A DNA stretch of 51,157 nucleotides from an uncultured Lachnospiraceae bacterium. GTDB taxonomy: Bacteria > Bacillota > Clostridia > Lachnospirales > Lachnospiraceae. The position numbers were made by a program, and so were the translations under genes. The stretch covers positions 1 through 51,157 of the forward strand of contig URMK01000051.1 in NCBI GenBank assembly GCA_900548905.1. The letters are read 5' to 3'. This document shows, in pieces, positions 1 to 7,987 of the stretch; within the stretch, counting starts at the first letter, position 1; each line of letters starts with the position of its first letter. Below the pieces are notes generated by a model. The model was given only the letters and a program-made list of their open reading frames with translations, had not been told where the DNA came from and did no database searches.

Positions 1-143
1 GGACATCATAGCCCCGGGGCGGACCGGAGCCGGCAGGGCAGGGAGCCAACATACGGGGGATCCGGAGGCGCAGGGACATGGGGCCGGGCGGCAGGCAATG
101 GCCTTGGCAGGACGAACCAATGGGCAGACGGCGCCCTCACGCC
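1..143. other. GC-rich stretch, no gene recognised
   Basis: This is the left edge of the window. The reading frames here give Pro/Arg-rich translations with no family resemblance. No ribosome-binding site and no promoter stands out. It probably lies downstream of the cold-shock gene or is the tail of something outside the window. Confidence 0.4.
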
Positions 144-172
144 AAAAAAACAGAGGAGAATCTCTTCTCCCC
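144..172 (-). terminator. Probable terminator of the cold-shock gene
   Basis: Read on the minus strand, a GGAGAA/TTCTCC stem is followed by a run of seven T. It lies about 90 bases beyond the cold-shock stop codon. The stem is short, so confidence is moderate. Confidence 0.5.
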
Positions 173-257
173 CGTTTCCCAAGTACGATATAAATATTCT
201 AATGGCCGAACCCAAAATGCGATGGTACTACGGACGACAGAATACTTCTTCTTCTGC

Positions 258-470
258 TTATGCTGCGCAGACGTTAACCGCTCTCAGTTTTCTGCTGTCT
301 CTGGGATCACTTTCCATATCGAAAGTAACCTTCTGGCCTTCGTTCAGGCTCTTATAGCCTTCGGAAACGATGGAAGAATAGTGTACGAACACATCCTCAC
401 CACTTGCGTCATTAGTAATAAATCCATATCCTTTTTCTGCGTTGAACCATTTCACTGTACCGTTATTCAT
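258..470 (-). CDS. Cold-shock protein (CspA family)
   Basis: This 70-residue single cold-shock domain should act as a cytoplasmic RNA chaperone binding single-stranded RNA and DNA. The start MNNGTVKWFN, the RNP1 motif KGYGFI and the RNP2 motif VFVHY are all present, and the length is typical of the family. An upstream in-frame ATG at 485 would add five residues, but its GGAGG is the ribosome-binding site of the ATG at 470, so the shorter start is chosen. The gene is monocistronic: the terminator of the CarD-like gene lies upstream and its own probable terminator downstream. The leader from about 471 to 560 contains a small CAGGAA/TTCCTG hairpin, which could be a temperature-responsive 5' UTR of the kind known for csp mRNAs. 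That last point is inference. Confidence 0.95.
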   Translation of the reverse strand: MNNGTVKWFNAEKGYGFITNDASGEDVFVHYSSIVSEGYKSLNEGQKVTFDMESDPRDSRKLRAVNVCAA

Positions 471-566
471 TTTCAGTACCTCCATTATAATATTTATATC
501 AATTTAAACCGGCAGGAAGAATTCCTGATGTCTGTTTTTCACGAATCCCTGCAGAATTTTCCTTAC

Positions 567-628
567 AAAAAAGCCGGCCTGCGTATCAGTCATTAAGAAA
601 AAAGGAATGACTCATAACGAAGGCCAGC
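567..628 (-). terminator. Strong intrinsic terminator after the CarD-like gene
   Basis: A long stem of about 21 base pairs with a few mismatches pairs 573-594 with 606-628. On the minus strand it is followed by six T. It sits about 145 bases beyond the CarD-like stop codon and insulates the cold-shock gene. The rest of 471-772 holds only AT-rich DNA. Confidence 0.75.
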
Positions 629-772
629 TCTAAATTCAAATTGATTACTGTTTGACTATAACATGCATTTGAAAAAATGTCAAACATTTTTTATTTTTTT
701 GATATATATTTTTTTGATATATTTTACTCTGTCGTATTATTCTGCTGTCTCTGCGCATTGCTTTTTGTGCGG

Positions 773-1282
773 TCACGCATCATTTTCCTTGTCAAAGACC
801 GCCTCAAATACGGAGCTTCTTGCTTTTTCCACCGTGATGTTGAAAACTACGGCAAATTCGGAAATAAGCATTTTTTCCGCTCTCTGCAGATTCTTTTCAT
901 CGGAACAATTCAGCTTTTTGCCGCTTTTCTTTTTTCTGTCCTGCTCCAGAAGAATTGCTTTCATCAGTTTCAGATACTGGCAGACTTCGCAGGATTTGAG
1001 TATCTGTCTGCTCAGCCGTTCCCGTTCCTTGTTATTTGCTTCGTACTCAGCCGTCATTTCCGGAAGCTGTTCCAGATATTCCTTCGCTTCCTTCCGGGAC
1101 ATGACCGGCCGCATGTATACCTTGTCATTATTCAGCTTCACATATATCGTACTTTCCTCATTCCCTACGGAACGCAAAGTATAATACGTCTCCGGCCCGT
1201 TAACAAAATCAGGCTTTCCAATCGCTGCAATCCTGTACACACCACCGTTTTCATGCACTACCACGTCATTCACATTATACAT
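773..1282 (-). CDS. CarD-family transcriptional regulator
   Basis: This 169-residue protein has an N-terminal CarD/CdnL/TRCF RNA-polymerase-interacting domain (about residues 1-60, beginning MYNVNDVVVHENGGVYRI). A charged helical region follows, rich in Glu, Lys and Arg. CarD-type proteins bind the RNA polymerase beta subunit and stabilise the open promoter complex. The length and two-part layout fit the CarD-like proteins of Clostridia. The start is supported by an AAAGGA about 12 bases upstream. A TGTTATAAT extended -10 at about 1358-1366 (minus) is the likely promoter. The gene is divergent from the iron operon and has its own terminator. Target genes cannot be read from the sequence. Confidence 0.85.
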   Translation of the reverse strand: MYNVNDVVVHENGGVYRIAAIGKPDFVNGPETYYTLRSVGNEESTIYVKLNNDKVYMRPVMSRKEAKEYLEQLPEMTAEYEANNKERERLSRQILKSCEVCQYLKLMKAILLEQDRKKKSGKKLNCSDEKNLQRAEKMLISEFAVVFNITVEKARSSVFEAVFDKENDA

Positions 1283-1518
1283 TTTACACCTATTCCTTTA
1301 CAACGGAAAAAACTGCAACGAAAACACAGGTCAGTTACCGATGCAGCAGTTATAAAAGTATTATAACACACTTTCCGGGAAAAAGCACCTTTTTCTCAAA
1401 AGCCGGGAAAACCGGGAAAAACCAGGGAAAATATGCTGTTCTTATGTTACGGGTCATATAGTGAGCATAACGTTTTTAATATCAAACAGATAATTTTTTC
1501 CAACAAAATAAAAAATGA

Positions 1519-1548
1519 TTGACTTTTGTTTTTTCATAATGCTATACT
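1519..1548 (+). promoter_or_regulatory. Sigma-70-type promoter of the iron-siderophore operon
   Basis: TTGACT at 1519-1524 and TATACT at 1543-1548 are separated by 18 bases. The predicted start of transcription falls at the left edge of the first operator dyad, 8 bases past the -10. Confidence 0.75.
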
Positions 1549-1556
1549 GCCCATGC

Positions 1557-1629
1557 AGTTAGCCAACGCTAACTATTTTCCTGCGTAAAGCTGTTTTTTA
1601 CGCACGCAAAGTTAGCAGTCACTAACTTT
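1557..1629 (+). promoter_or_regulatory. Two operator-like dyads AGTTAG-N6-CTAACT flanking a stem-loop
   Basis: Dyad 1 (1557-1574) and dyad 2 (1610-1627, arms extending to 1608-1629) share the same 18-base architecture, AGTTAG, six bases, CTAACT. Between them lies a GCGTAAA/TTTACGC stem (1583-1589 with 1597-1603). Two identically spaced dyads immediately downstream of the -10 suit a dimeric winged-helix repressor of the DtxR or MarR type. Which repressor binds is inference. Confidence 0.65.
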
Positions 1630-1653
1630 TTTTATTTCTAAAAGGAGAAGCTT

Positions 1654-2700
1654 ATGGTTAAAAAATATCGTCTTACTTTGATTCTTGTAATCCTTTTGGC
1701 AGGCTTATCCGTCGTTTCCCTCTTTATTGGAGTTATCGATATCAATCTTACCTCCCTGCTGTCCGGTGATCTGGAAGTGTGGGAAATCTTTCTGATTTCC
1801 CGTCTGCCTCGTCTTCTGGCTATTTTGTGTACAGGCGTGGGAATGAGTGTGTCCGGGCTGATTATGCAGCAGCTGTGTATGAATAAATTTGTTTCTCCCA
1901 CAACAGGGGCGACGATTTCCTCCGCACAGCTGGGTATCCTGCTGGCGTTTCTGTTTATGCCCGGTTCCACGCTGTGGGGCAGAGCCGTTTTTGCCTTTGC
2001 AGCCTCTATAGCAGGAACCTGGATATTTGTATGGTTCATCCAAAGAATCCAATTCAAAGATGTTATCATGGTTCCTTTGGTGGGCATTATGTTCGGAAAT
2101 GTTATCGGAGGCATCACGAACTACCTTGCCTATAAATACGAAATGACCCAGGCTCTCTCCTCCTGGCTGGTAGGTCATTTTTCCCTGGTGCTGCGGGGAC
2201 GGTATGAGCTGGTATATCTGGTTGTCCCTATGGTCATTCTGGCTTTTCTGTTTGCCAATCATTTTAATATTGTTGGTATGGGAAGGGATTTTTCCAAAAA
2301 TCTGGGCGTGCCTTATAATCTGGTCCTATTTTCAGGTTTAACGATAGCGGCCCTCATAACTGCCAGTGTGGTGGTGGTGGTTGGATCGATTTCTTATATC
2401 GGCCTGATTGTGCCTAATGTGGTCGCTATGTTTAAAGGAGATAAGATACGGGGGACTTTGGTGGACACCGCTTTGTTCGGCGCTGTTTTTGTCTTGATTT
2501 GTGATATGGCCGGACGGGTGGTTATTGCGCCTTATGAACTGCCTATTGAACTAATTATAGGAATCCTGGGAAGCATTCTCTTTGTTGCCCTGCTGTTCTA
2601 CCGGCTGCGTCATGGACGCAAGGCTATACATCTGGCGGGTGCGGGAAGCTCCTGCAGCTGTTCCCGGCCTTCCCTTCTGAAAGAGGAGATGGATTCATGA
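1654..2700 (+). CDS. Iron-siderophore ABC transporter permease 1 (FecCD family)
   Basis: This polytopic inner-membrane permease of 348 residues belongs to the FecCD/BtuC family and imports ferric-siderophore complexes. The family signature region SRLPRLLAILCTGVGMSVSG is present near residues 48-70. The conserved cytoplasmic coupling region GSISYIGLIVPNVVAMF lies in the last third. The C-terminal tail carries an unusual Cys/Ser stretch (SSCSCS). An AAAGGAG lies ahead of the start. The order permease, permease, ATPase, binding protein matches the B. subtilis yclNOPQ petrobactin system and the Campylobacter ceuBCDE type. The stop overlaps the next start by four bases, so translation is probably coupled. 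The exact siderophore cannot be read from the sequence. Confidence 0.93.
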   Translation: MVKKYRLTLILVILLAGLSVVSLFIGVIDINLTSLLSGDLEVWEIFLISRLPRLLAILCTGVGMSVSGLIMQQLCMNKFVSPTTGATISSAQLGILLAFLFMPGSTLWGRAVFAFAASIAGTWIFVWFIQRIQFKDVIMVPLVGIMFGNVIGGITNYLAYKYEMTQALSSWLVGHFSLVLRGRYELVYLVVPMVILAFLFANHFNIVGMGRDFSKNLGVPYNLVLFSGLTIAALITASVVVVVGSISYIGLIVPNVVAMFKGDKIRGTLVDTALFGAVFVLICDMAGRVVIAPYELPIELIIGILGSILFVALLFYRLRHGRKAIHLAGAGSSCSCSRPSLLKEEMDS

Positions 2701-3674
2701 ATACAATTGCGTTACGAAAAAACAAAAAGAAGCTGTTAGGGCTGGTGGTACTGGTGCTGTTCGCTTCGGCGGCCTATCTGCTGATCGATTTGAATTTTAC
2801 CAACACAAGGCTGCTGCAGTATGCCTTGAAAATACGTACGCCAAAGCTGATCGTAATGCTCATTACTGCTTTTGCCATCGGCGGGGCTTCCATCGTTTTT
2901 CAGTCTATCATTAACAATACCATCGTAACTCCATGCCTTCTTGGCATGAATTCCCTTTACACACTGATACATACGGCGGTTGTGTTCTGCGCAGGCTCCG
3001 GCAGCCTCCTCGCGGTAAACGCCAATCTTTCCTTTGGTGTGGATGTGATTTTGATGGGAATAGCGGCCACCGCCATCTACAGTTACTTATTTAAAAAAAC
3101 AAACCATAACATCCTGTACGTACTGCTTATCGGAACGGTTTTAACTTCCTTTTTTTCCAGTATGCAGACAACCATGACCCGGATCATGGATCCCAATGAA
3201 TATGACAGCTTACTTGCTACTCTGGTAGCAAGCTTCAGTAATATTAATTCGGAAATTATTGTTTTTTCCCTGCTGTTGCTGGCATGTATTATCCTGGTTC
3301 TCCGGAAGGATCTCGCACTGCTGGATGTTATTACCCTGGGAAAAGATCAGGCGGTTAATCTGGGAGTGGATTATGACCGCTGTATCCGCCGGCTGCTGCT
3401 GGGCGTTACATTATGTATCGCCGTAGCCACCGCCATGGTAGGCCCTGTCTCCTTTCTGGGGCTTATCATCGCCAATCTCTCCCGGCAGCTGCTTAAGACC
3501 TACCGTCACACGCAGCTGGTGCTGGGGTCCGCCCTGATCGGCATGACGGTGCTGGCAGGCGGCCAGCTCCTTGTGGAGCATGTCTTTACCTATACCGTTC
3601 CCGTCAGTGTCTTTATTACGGTAGGAGGGGGAATCTATTTCCTTTATCTGCTTTTGACCAACAGGAGGGCATAA
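2697..3674 (+). CDS. Iron-siderophore ABC transporter permease 2 (FecCD family)
   Basis: This second FecCD-type permease has 325 residues and about nine to ten membrane segments. It pairs with the upstream permease to form the translocation channel. The coupling-helix region GPVSFLGLIIANLSRQLL is clear and typical of YclO/CeuC proteins. The start codon lies inside the end of the first permease gene (ATGA overlap). The ATPase gene begins three bases after the stop, so this is one tightly packed operon. There is no sign of damage. Substrate choice is set by the binding protein encoded last. Confidence 0.93.
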   Translation: MNTIALRKNKKKLLGLVVLVLFASAAYLLIDLNFTNTRLLQYALKIRTPKLIVMLITAFAIGGASIVFQSIINNTIVTPCLLGMNSLYTLIHTAVVFCAGSGSLLAVNANLSFGVDVILMGIAATAIYSYLFKKTNHNILYVLLIGTVLTSFFSSMQTTMTRIMDPNEYDSLLATLVASFSNINSEIIVFSLLLLACIILVLRKDLALLDVITLGKDQAVNLGVDYDRCIRRLLLGVTLCIAVATAMVGPVSFLGLIIANLSRQLLKTYRHTQLVLGSALIGMTVLAGGQLLVEHVFTYTVPVSVFITVGGGIYFLYLLLTNRRA

Positions 3675-3676
3675 AC

Positions 3677-4429
3677 ATGTTTGTTAAAGATCTTACTAAA
3701 AAATACGATGGAAAAACGGTTGTGGATTCCGTTAGCTTTCATATTCCCAAAGGATCCGTAATATCCATGATCGGTCCTAACGGCGCCGGGAAATCAACCG
3801 TGCTGAATATCCTTTCCCGCCTTATAGCCCGCGACAGCGGTCTGGTTGATTTCGAAGGAAAGGATATTACCCGCTGGAAAAACAAGGAACTGGCCCGCCA
3901 CCTTGCCATACTCACCCAGCATAACAACATCCAGATGAAACTCACGGTCAGGGAACTGGTATCCTTCGGGCGTTTTCCATACTCCGGCAGCCGGCTCACT
4001 TCAGAGGATCAGGATATTATTGACCGGGCCGTCAGCTATATGGAACTGGAGGATTTCCAGGACAAGTTCATCGACGAACTGTCGGGAGGCCAGCGCCAGA
4101 GAGCTTATATCGCCATGGTCATCGCCCAGGATACCGAGTATATCCTGTTGGACGAGCCCACAAACAATCTGGATATTTATCATGCCACCAATATGATGAA
4201 GATTGTCCGCCGTCTTTGCAGTGAACTGAATAAAACAGTCGTCCTGGTACTCCATGAAATAAATTATGCCGCTTTTTATTCCGATTATATCTGTGCTTTT
4301 ACAGACGGCAGGATCGCAAAATTCGGTACAGTAAAGGAGGTGATGACAAAAGAAACTCTATCCCAAATCTACAAGGTGGATTTTGAAATCATGGAAATCC
4401 AGGGAAACCCCCTGTCCATTTACTACTAA
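3677..4429 (+). CDS. Iron-siderophore ABC transporter ATPase
   Basis: This 250-residue cytoplasmic nucleotide-binding subunit powers the two FecCD permeases. It shows Walker A GPNGAGKST at 33-41, a Q-loop around residue 85, the ABC signature LSGGQRQR near 137-144, Walker B with YILLDEPTNNLD near 157-168, and the switch histidine in LVLHEINYA near 193. Length and motif order are those of FepC/YclP ATPases. It lies between the permeases and the binding-protein gene in the same orientation with very short gaps, so it should be expressed from the promoter at 1519-1548. Confidence 0.95.
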   Translation: MFVKDLTKKYDGKTVVDSVSFHIPKGSVISMIGPNGAGKSTVLNILSRLIARDSGLVDFEGKDITRWKNKELARHLAILTQHNNIQMKLTVRELVSFGRFPYSGSRLTSEDQDIIDRAVSYMELEDFQDKFIDELSGGQRQRAYIAMVIAQDTEYILLDEPTNNLDIYHATNMMKIVRRLCSELNKTVVLVLHEINYAAFYSDYICAFTDGRIAKFGTVKEVMTKETLSQIYKVDFEIMEIQGNPLSIYY

Positions 4430-4455
4430 CCTAACATATTTATGAGGAGATTATT

Positions 4456-5544
4456 ATGAAAAAAAACAAACTTATATTACTTACTATCACCGCCGTAACG
4501 GCCTTAAGCCTTACCGCCTGTACAAGCACTTCTGCTGACAGTACTTCCTCTGCTCCGGCCCCTTCCGGAACGGAAAGTACTTCCTCTGCAGCGGAAACCG
4601 TATCTGAAGAAACCCGGACGCAGACTCCCGAAACCCAGACTCCTGAAAGTGTGACAATCACCAGCCTGAACGGAAACAAAGAGTCCGTGGAGCTGGAAAT
4701 CCCCTATGATCCCCAGCGTATTGCCATCCTGGATATGGCTTCTCTGGATATTCTGGACAGCCTCGGCCTTGGCGGCCGGGTAGTGGGATCCGCGGGCACC
4801 TCACTGGACTATTTACAGTCTTATATAGAAGATGAAAACGTAGCAAACCTGGGAACCATAAAAGAAGCGGACATGGAAGCGGTTATGGCCTGTGAACCTG
4901 ACGTTATTTTTATAGGCGGGCGTCTCAGTGCCTCCTACGACGCGCTCAGTGAGATTGCTCCTGTTATCTACCTTTCCACAGACGCGGAAACCGGTATTGC
5001 GGAAAGTGTACGCAACAATGCCGCCACCATTGCAGCCCTCTTTGGTCTGGAGGAACAGGTGGAAGAAAAAATGGCTGGCTTCGGGGAACGGATTGATGCC
5101 CTTGCCGCCGTTGCAAAAGGAAAAACAGCTATTATAGGCATGTGCACCAGCGGCAGCTTTAATGTCTTAGGAGACGATGGTCGCTGTTCCATCATAGGCA
5201 GGGAAATCGGCTTCGAAAATCTGGGAAACGGGGATGTCACCTCCACACATGGAAACGAAGCCTCCTTTGAGCTGATTGTGGAAATGAATCCCGATTATAT
5301 CTTTGTAATGGATCGGGATGCCGCAATCGGTACGGATGGCGCTAAGCTTGCGGAAGAAATCATGGAAAACGAACTGGTTATGGGAACCGATGCTTATAAA
5401 AACGGTAATGTAGTATACCTGGCCCACCCTGCGGTATGGTATACCGCAGAAGGAGGAATCCAGGCCCTGGATATCATGCTGTCGGATCTGGAGAGTGAAC
5501 TGAGCGCCGAATCCAATACACAGGCGCAGACAGCCGCGGAATAA
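4456..5544 (+). CDS. Iron-siderophore substrate-binding lipoprotein
   Basis: This 362-residue extracellular lipoprotein captures the ferric siderophore and delivers it to the permeases. A signal peptide is followed by lipobox LTAC with the acylated Cys at 22. A Ser/Thr/Glu/Pro-rich linker (about 23-60) tethers the domain to the membrane. The rest is a TroA/FatB-type two-lobed domain, with typical openings such as PQRIAILDMASLDILDSLGL and YLAHPAVWYTAEGG near the end. It resembles YclQ/FatB/CeuE proteins, which bind petrobactin or other catecholates; that specificity is by analogy only. AGGAGA lies about ten bases before the ATG. It is the last gene of the operon. Confidence 0.92.
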   Translation: MKKNKLILLTITAVTALSLTACTSTSADSTSSAPAPSGTESTSSAAETVSEETRTQTPETQTPESVTITSLNGNKESVELEIPYDPQRIAILDMASLDILDSLGLGGRVVGSAGTSLDYLQSYIEDENVANLGTIKEADMEAVMACEPDVIFIGGRLSASYDALSEIAPVIYLSTDAETGIAESVRNNAATIAALFGLEEQVEEKMAGFGERIDALAAVAKGKTAIIGMCTSGSFNVLGDDGRCSIIGREIGFENLGNGDVTSTHGNEASFELIVEMNPDYIFVMDRDAAIGTDGAKLAEEIMENELVMGTDAYKNGNVVYLAHPAVWYTAEGGIQALDIMLSDLESELSAESNTQAQTAAE

Positions 5545-5551
5545 TTTATAA

Positions 5552-5576
5552 TACACAGGCGCCTGCTGAAAAAGCG
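5552..5576 (+). terminator. Weak terminator-like hairpin after the iron operon
   Basis: A GCGCCTGCT/AGCGGGCGC stem with one mismatch lies just past the binding-protein stop codon. It has a GAAAA loop but no real T run, so termination may be inefficient. Confidence 0.35.
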
Positions 5577-5653
5577 GGCGCTTATACCATGCCGTCAGAA
5601 TATCATAGCCCTCCCGAAAAAACCCCGAATGCAGGGCAAAAAGAATGGTTTCC

Positions 5654-6901
5654 TCATCCGCCGGCGAGCTTCTCCGCCAGCTGTTCCAATTCCGGCAGAT
5701 GATCCGCCAGGTTCTCTTCGCCGATATAATAAGCCATAATCACCTGGTTTCCTTTCCGGGCAAACAGATAATGCAGGCCTCTGTCATGGATAACCAATTC
5801 ATCAAAATAACCGCTCTCCACCCTTTCGGGCACCCAGCCTTTATTCCAGTTCATATAATACCGTCCCAGCTCCCGCATCAGAGGTGCGGCCATCTTTGGG
5901 GAAGCCAGACGGTAATACTCCAGCTTCAGGGAACTCTCCCGGGTACCCCCCTGCGGCTCCCACACGCCATACTGCATTGTCTCCGCCTGTACCGGCGCTA
6001 AAAGGAAGCGGTTGACGCAAGAGTAGCTTTCCAGCTCCTCCCCTTTATAATCCCGGGTCTGGTATTCCATATCCGATTCCCTTTCCAGCAGGGAAAGTGG
6101 CAGCAGCATAGGTGACAGTTCCTTCCAGGACGGATTCTTTTTCAGAAAGGCCTGCGTCCGGGGGGCGTCTTCCTCCCATGCGCTCTCCGATACCCTGCCG
6201 GTATAAACGGTTTTCATCCGGCCGCCCCAGTAATGGATACCTCCTGCAATCCCAAGCACCAGGCTGACAGAAAAGACCGTCAGAAGGACTTTGTATACCG
6301 TCCTGCGCGATTTCGCTCCGGTACCGGATCGGCCTCGTATCCCTTCCAGAAGCTGTTCTGCTATCCGGGCTTCCTCTCCGCTTTGCAGCTGCAGAAGGCC
6401 GCATAGACCCATTGCCAGAAAAATCACCCAGGCGGCCCCTTTTACAAAGAGCAGAAGGAACCCATATCCCTGGATATAATACGAAAACAGGAACCAGACA
6501 AGCCAGAACAGGAAGGGCGAAAAAGCTCCCCATAACCTGCCGCGCTGCCTCTTTTTCAGTTTCCGGAACATCGTTTCCCCTGCAAACAGCTGCACCCGCT
6601 CGCACGTTCCCGGCATACCCTGCAGCACCAGCACCATACGTCCGAGCTGTGTCACGTATTCCCAGCCGAATTCTTTATATTCTTCGCCCTGATCTGCAGG
6701 CCCCTTTACGCCGTCCGGATCCATAGGGACCAGCATATATGATGTTTTTACCGGTTTTTCTTTTATAAAAACCGCTTTTCTTCCCCGTATCCGTGTAAGC
6801 AGATATCCTTGTGCCGCATTTTCTTCCAGCCAGCGTTGCGCATGGTCCGGGTCTGAAAACGAATCGGGTATTTTCTTAATGCACTTTTCTTTTCTCTCCA
6901 T
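5654..6901 (-). CDS. DUF2812 domain membrane protein
   Basis: This 415-residue protein has an N-terminal soluble DUF2812 domain (about residues 1-110, with the typical KEFGWEYV segment near 76-83). Membrane segments lie near 126-142, 149-172 and 203-222, followed by a C-terminal extracytoplasmic region. DUF2812 proteins in Firmicutes often sit beside a PadR regulator, but none is present here. The function is unknown. The start has a GGGAGG ribosome-binding site about five bases upstream, and a TATAAT lies about 25 bases further up. It converges with the iron operon and is divergent from the pilin-like gene. Confidence 0.8.
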   Translation of the reverse strand: MERKEKCIKKIPDSFSDPDHAQRWLEENAAQGYLLTRIRGRKAVFIKEKPVKTSYMLVPMDPDGVKGPADQGEEYKEFGWEYVTQLGRMVLVLQGMPGTCERVQLFAGETMFRKLKKRQRGRLWGAFSPFLFWLVWFLFSYYIQGYGFLLLFVKGAAWVIFLAMGLCGLLQLQSGEEARIAEQLLEGIRGRSGTGAKSRRTVYKVLLTVFSVSLVLGIAGGIHYWGGRMKTVYTGRVSESAWEEDAPRTQAFLKKNPSWKELSPMLLPLSLLERESDMEYQTRDYKGEELESYSCVNRFLLAPVQAETMQYGVWEPQGGTRESSLKLEYYRLASPKMAAPLMRELGRYYMNWNKGWVPERVESGYFDELVIHDRGLHYLFARKGNQVIMAYYIGEENLADHLPELEQLAEKLAGG

Positions 6902-7016
6902 TGGAACCTCCCGGATATGTCATTTCTTTTATTATACTATTTCCTTCTTATCCGGAACAGGGAAGAGACGGAATAGATTTCTTATTTTTTCTTTAAGACA
7001 AAATCCCTTTCCTTCC

Positions 7017-7045
7017 TTGACAAAACCAGGAAAAGTTTCAATAAT
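7017..7045 (+). promoter_or_regulatory. Promoter of the pilin-like gene
   Basis: TTGACA at 7017-7022 and AATAAT at 7040-7045 have a 17-base spacer. A second TATAAT at 7050-7055 is too far from this -35. An AGAGGG ribosome-binding site follows. Confidence 0.6.
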
Positions 7046-7081
7046 GAATTATAATGGTGGAAATAATGAGAGGGTGTAACA

Positions 7082-7909
7082 ATGGACAAAAGAAAAGCTT
7101 TCGGAAATAAGTTGGGCTTTACCCTGGTGGAAATGATTGTGGTGATTGTAATCCTTGGAATTCTGCTGGCAATCATAGTTCCCCAGGTGACGAAATATAT
7201 TTATAAAGCCAAGGCAGTCCAGTGCCGGGTGGATGTAAGCTATATTATGAAGGAATACCAGATAGAAGCGATGGAAAAGGATCCCGGTAATGCGGAGGAA
7301 GCCCGTGAGCTTCTGGAGGCTATTATAAAGGAACATAATGGAACTCTGGATAAACAGGCCGATATTTTTAACGGCGGCGTTTATTCCGGTGTGTGCACCT
7401 CTAAAGGATTTTATACCTGTACCTTTGATCAAAATTATAAAACCGTTACCGTAACCTGCAGCGAACATGACGAAGAACAGATAGAGGTGAAGAAGCTTGC
7501 GGATGTTTTGGGCAATCTCTCCTTTGATGATATCAGCGGCTGCAACTATAAAAGTCTCGACGAGTATTTTAACGGCAGCAGAACCTCCATTAATTCGGAA
7601 GCGATTTCAACAGGAGGTTATGGTGAGTATGGTTCCTTTGCCAAAGTGATTGAAGCAAAGCTGAAAGAACAGGGCATCAATATGTCGGGCCGCAGCTGGA
7701 GACTTGACAAAAAAGGCGGCACCTACAATCTTTTCCTTACCGATTCCACAAAAATTACGGAATCCATGAAAGGGCAGGAAATTGGCTGCACCTTATACGA
7801 TATCACAAACAACAAGGTTATCCACGGTACCATAAAAGTAGCTACAGAAAGCCAGGGTACGCTTTATCCCGTACTGAATGGAGGATCCTTCGTCCCGGAT
7901 AAAGAATAA
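7082..7909 (+). CDS. Type IV pilin-like / pseudopilin protein
   Basis: This 275-residue protein has a class III prepilin signal. After a short basic leader, the peptidase site is G12|FTLVE, so the mature protein starts with Phe and has Glu at +5. A hydrophobic helix follows (about 14-36), as in type IV pilins and pseudopilins. The remainder is soluble, carries three Cys near residues 100-125 and resembles no domain I can name. No prepilin peptidase, assembly ATPase or platform protein is encoded nearby, so processing would need machinery elsewhere. It is monocistronic, with its own promoter and a strong terminator. Confidence 0.85.
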   Translation: MDKRKAFGNKLGFTLVEMIVVIVILGILLAIIVPQVTKYIYKAKAVQCRVDVSYIMKEYQIEAMEKDPGNAEEARELLEAIIKEHNGTLDKQADIFNGGVYSGVCTSKGFYTCTFDQNYKTVTVTCSEHDEEQIEVKKLADVLGNLSFDDISGCNYKSLDEYFNGSRTSINSEAISTGGYGEYGSFAKVIEAKLKEQGINMSGRSWRLDKKGGTYNLFLTDSTKITESMKGQEIGCTLYDITNNKVIHGTIKVATESQGTLYPVLNGGSFVPDKE

Positions 7910-7914
7910 ACCCG

Positions 7915-7962
7915 TAAAAAAACTGCGGTTTCCGCCATGTAAGGCGCAGCCGCAGTTTTTAT
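7915..7962. terminator. Bidirectional terminator between the pilin-like and foldase genes
   Basis: AAAAACTGCGG (7918-7928) pairs perfectly with CCGCAGTTTTT (7950-7960). The A-flanked and T-flanked stem works in both directions between two convergent genes. Confidence 0.85.
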
Positions 7963-7987
7963 TCTTCTTCCTATTCCGTCCTGATGC

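Larger units (their letters stand above)
1283..1653. other. Divergent regulatory region between the CarD-like gene and the iron operon
   Basis: There is no gene in these 371 bases. They hold the minus-strand promoter of the CarD-like gene, three near-tandem copies of CCGGGAAAA/CCAGGGAAAA at about 1400-1430, the plus-strand iron-operon promoter at 1519-1548 and the paired dyads at 1557-1628. Confidence 0.6.

Noticed and set aside
78..596. Long plus-strand frame over the cold-shock gene
   Set aside because: It is antisense to a clear cold-shock gene, has no family resemblance and no ribosome-binding site.
677..1366. Plus-strand frame rich in Phe/Ile over the CarD-like gene
   Set aside because: It is the shadow of the CarD-like gene on the other strand; its composition reflects the reverse complement of a Lys/Glu-rich protein.
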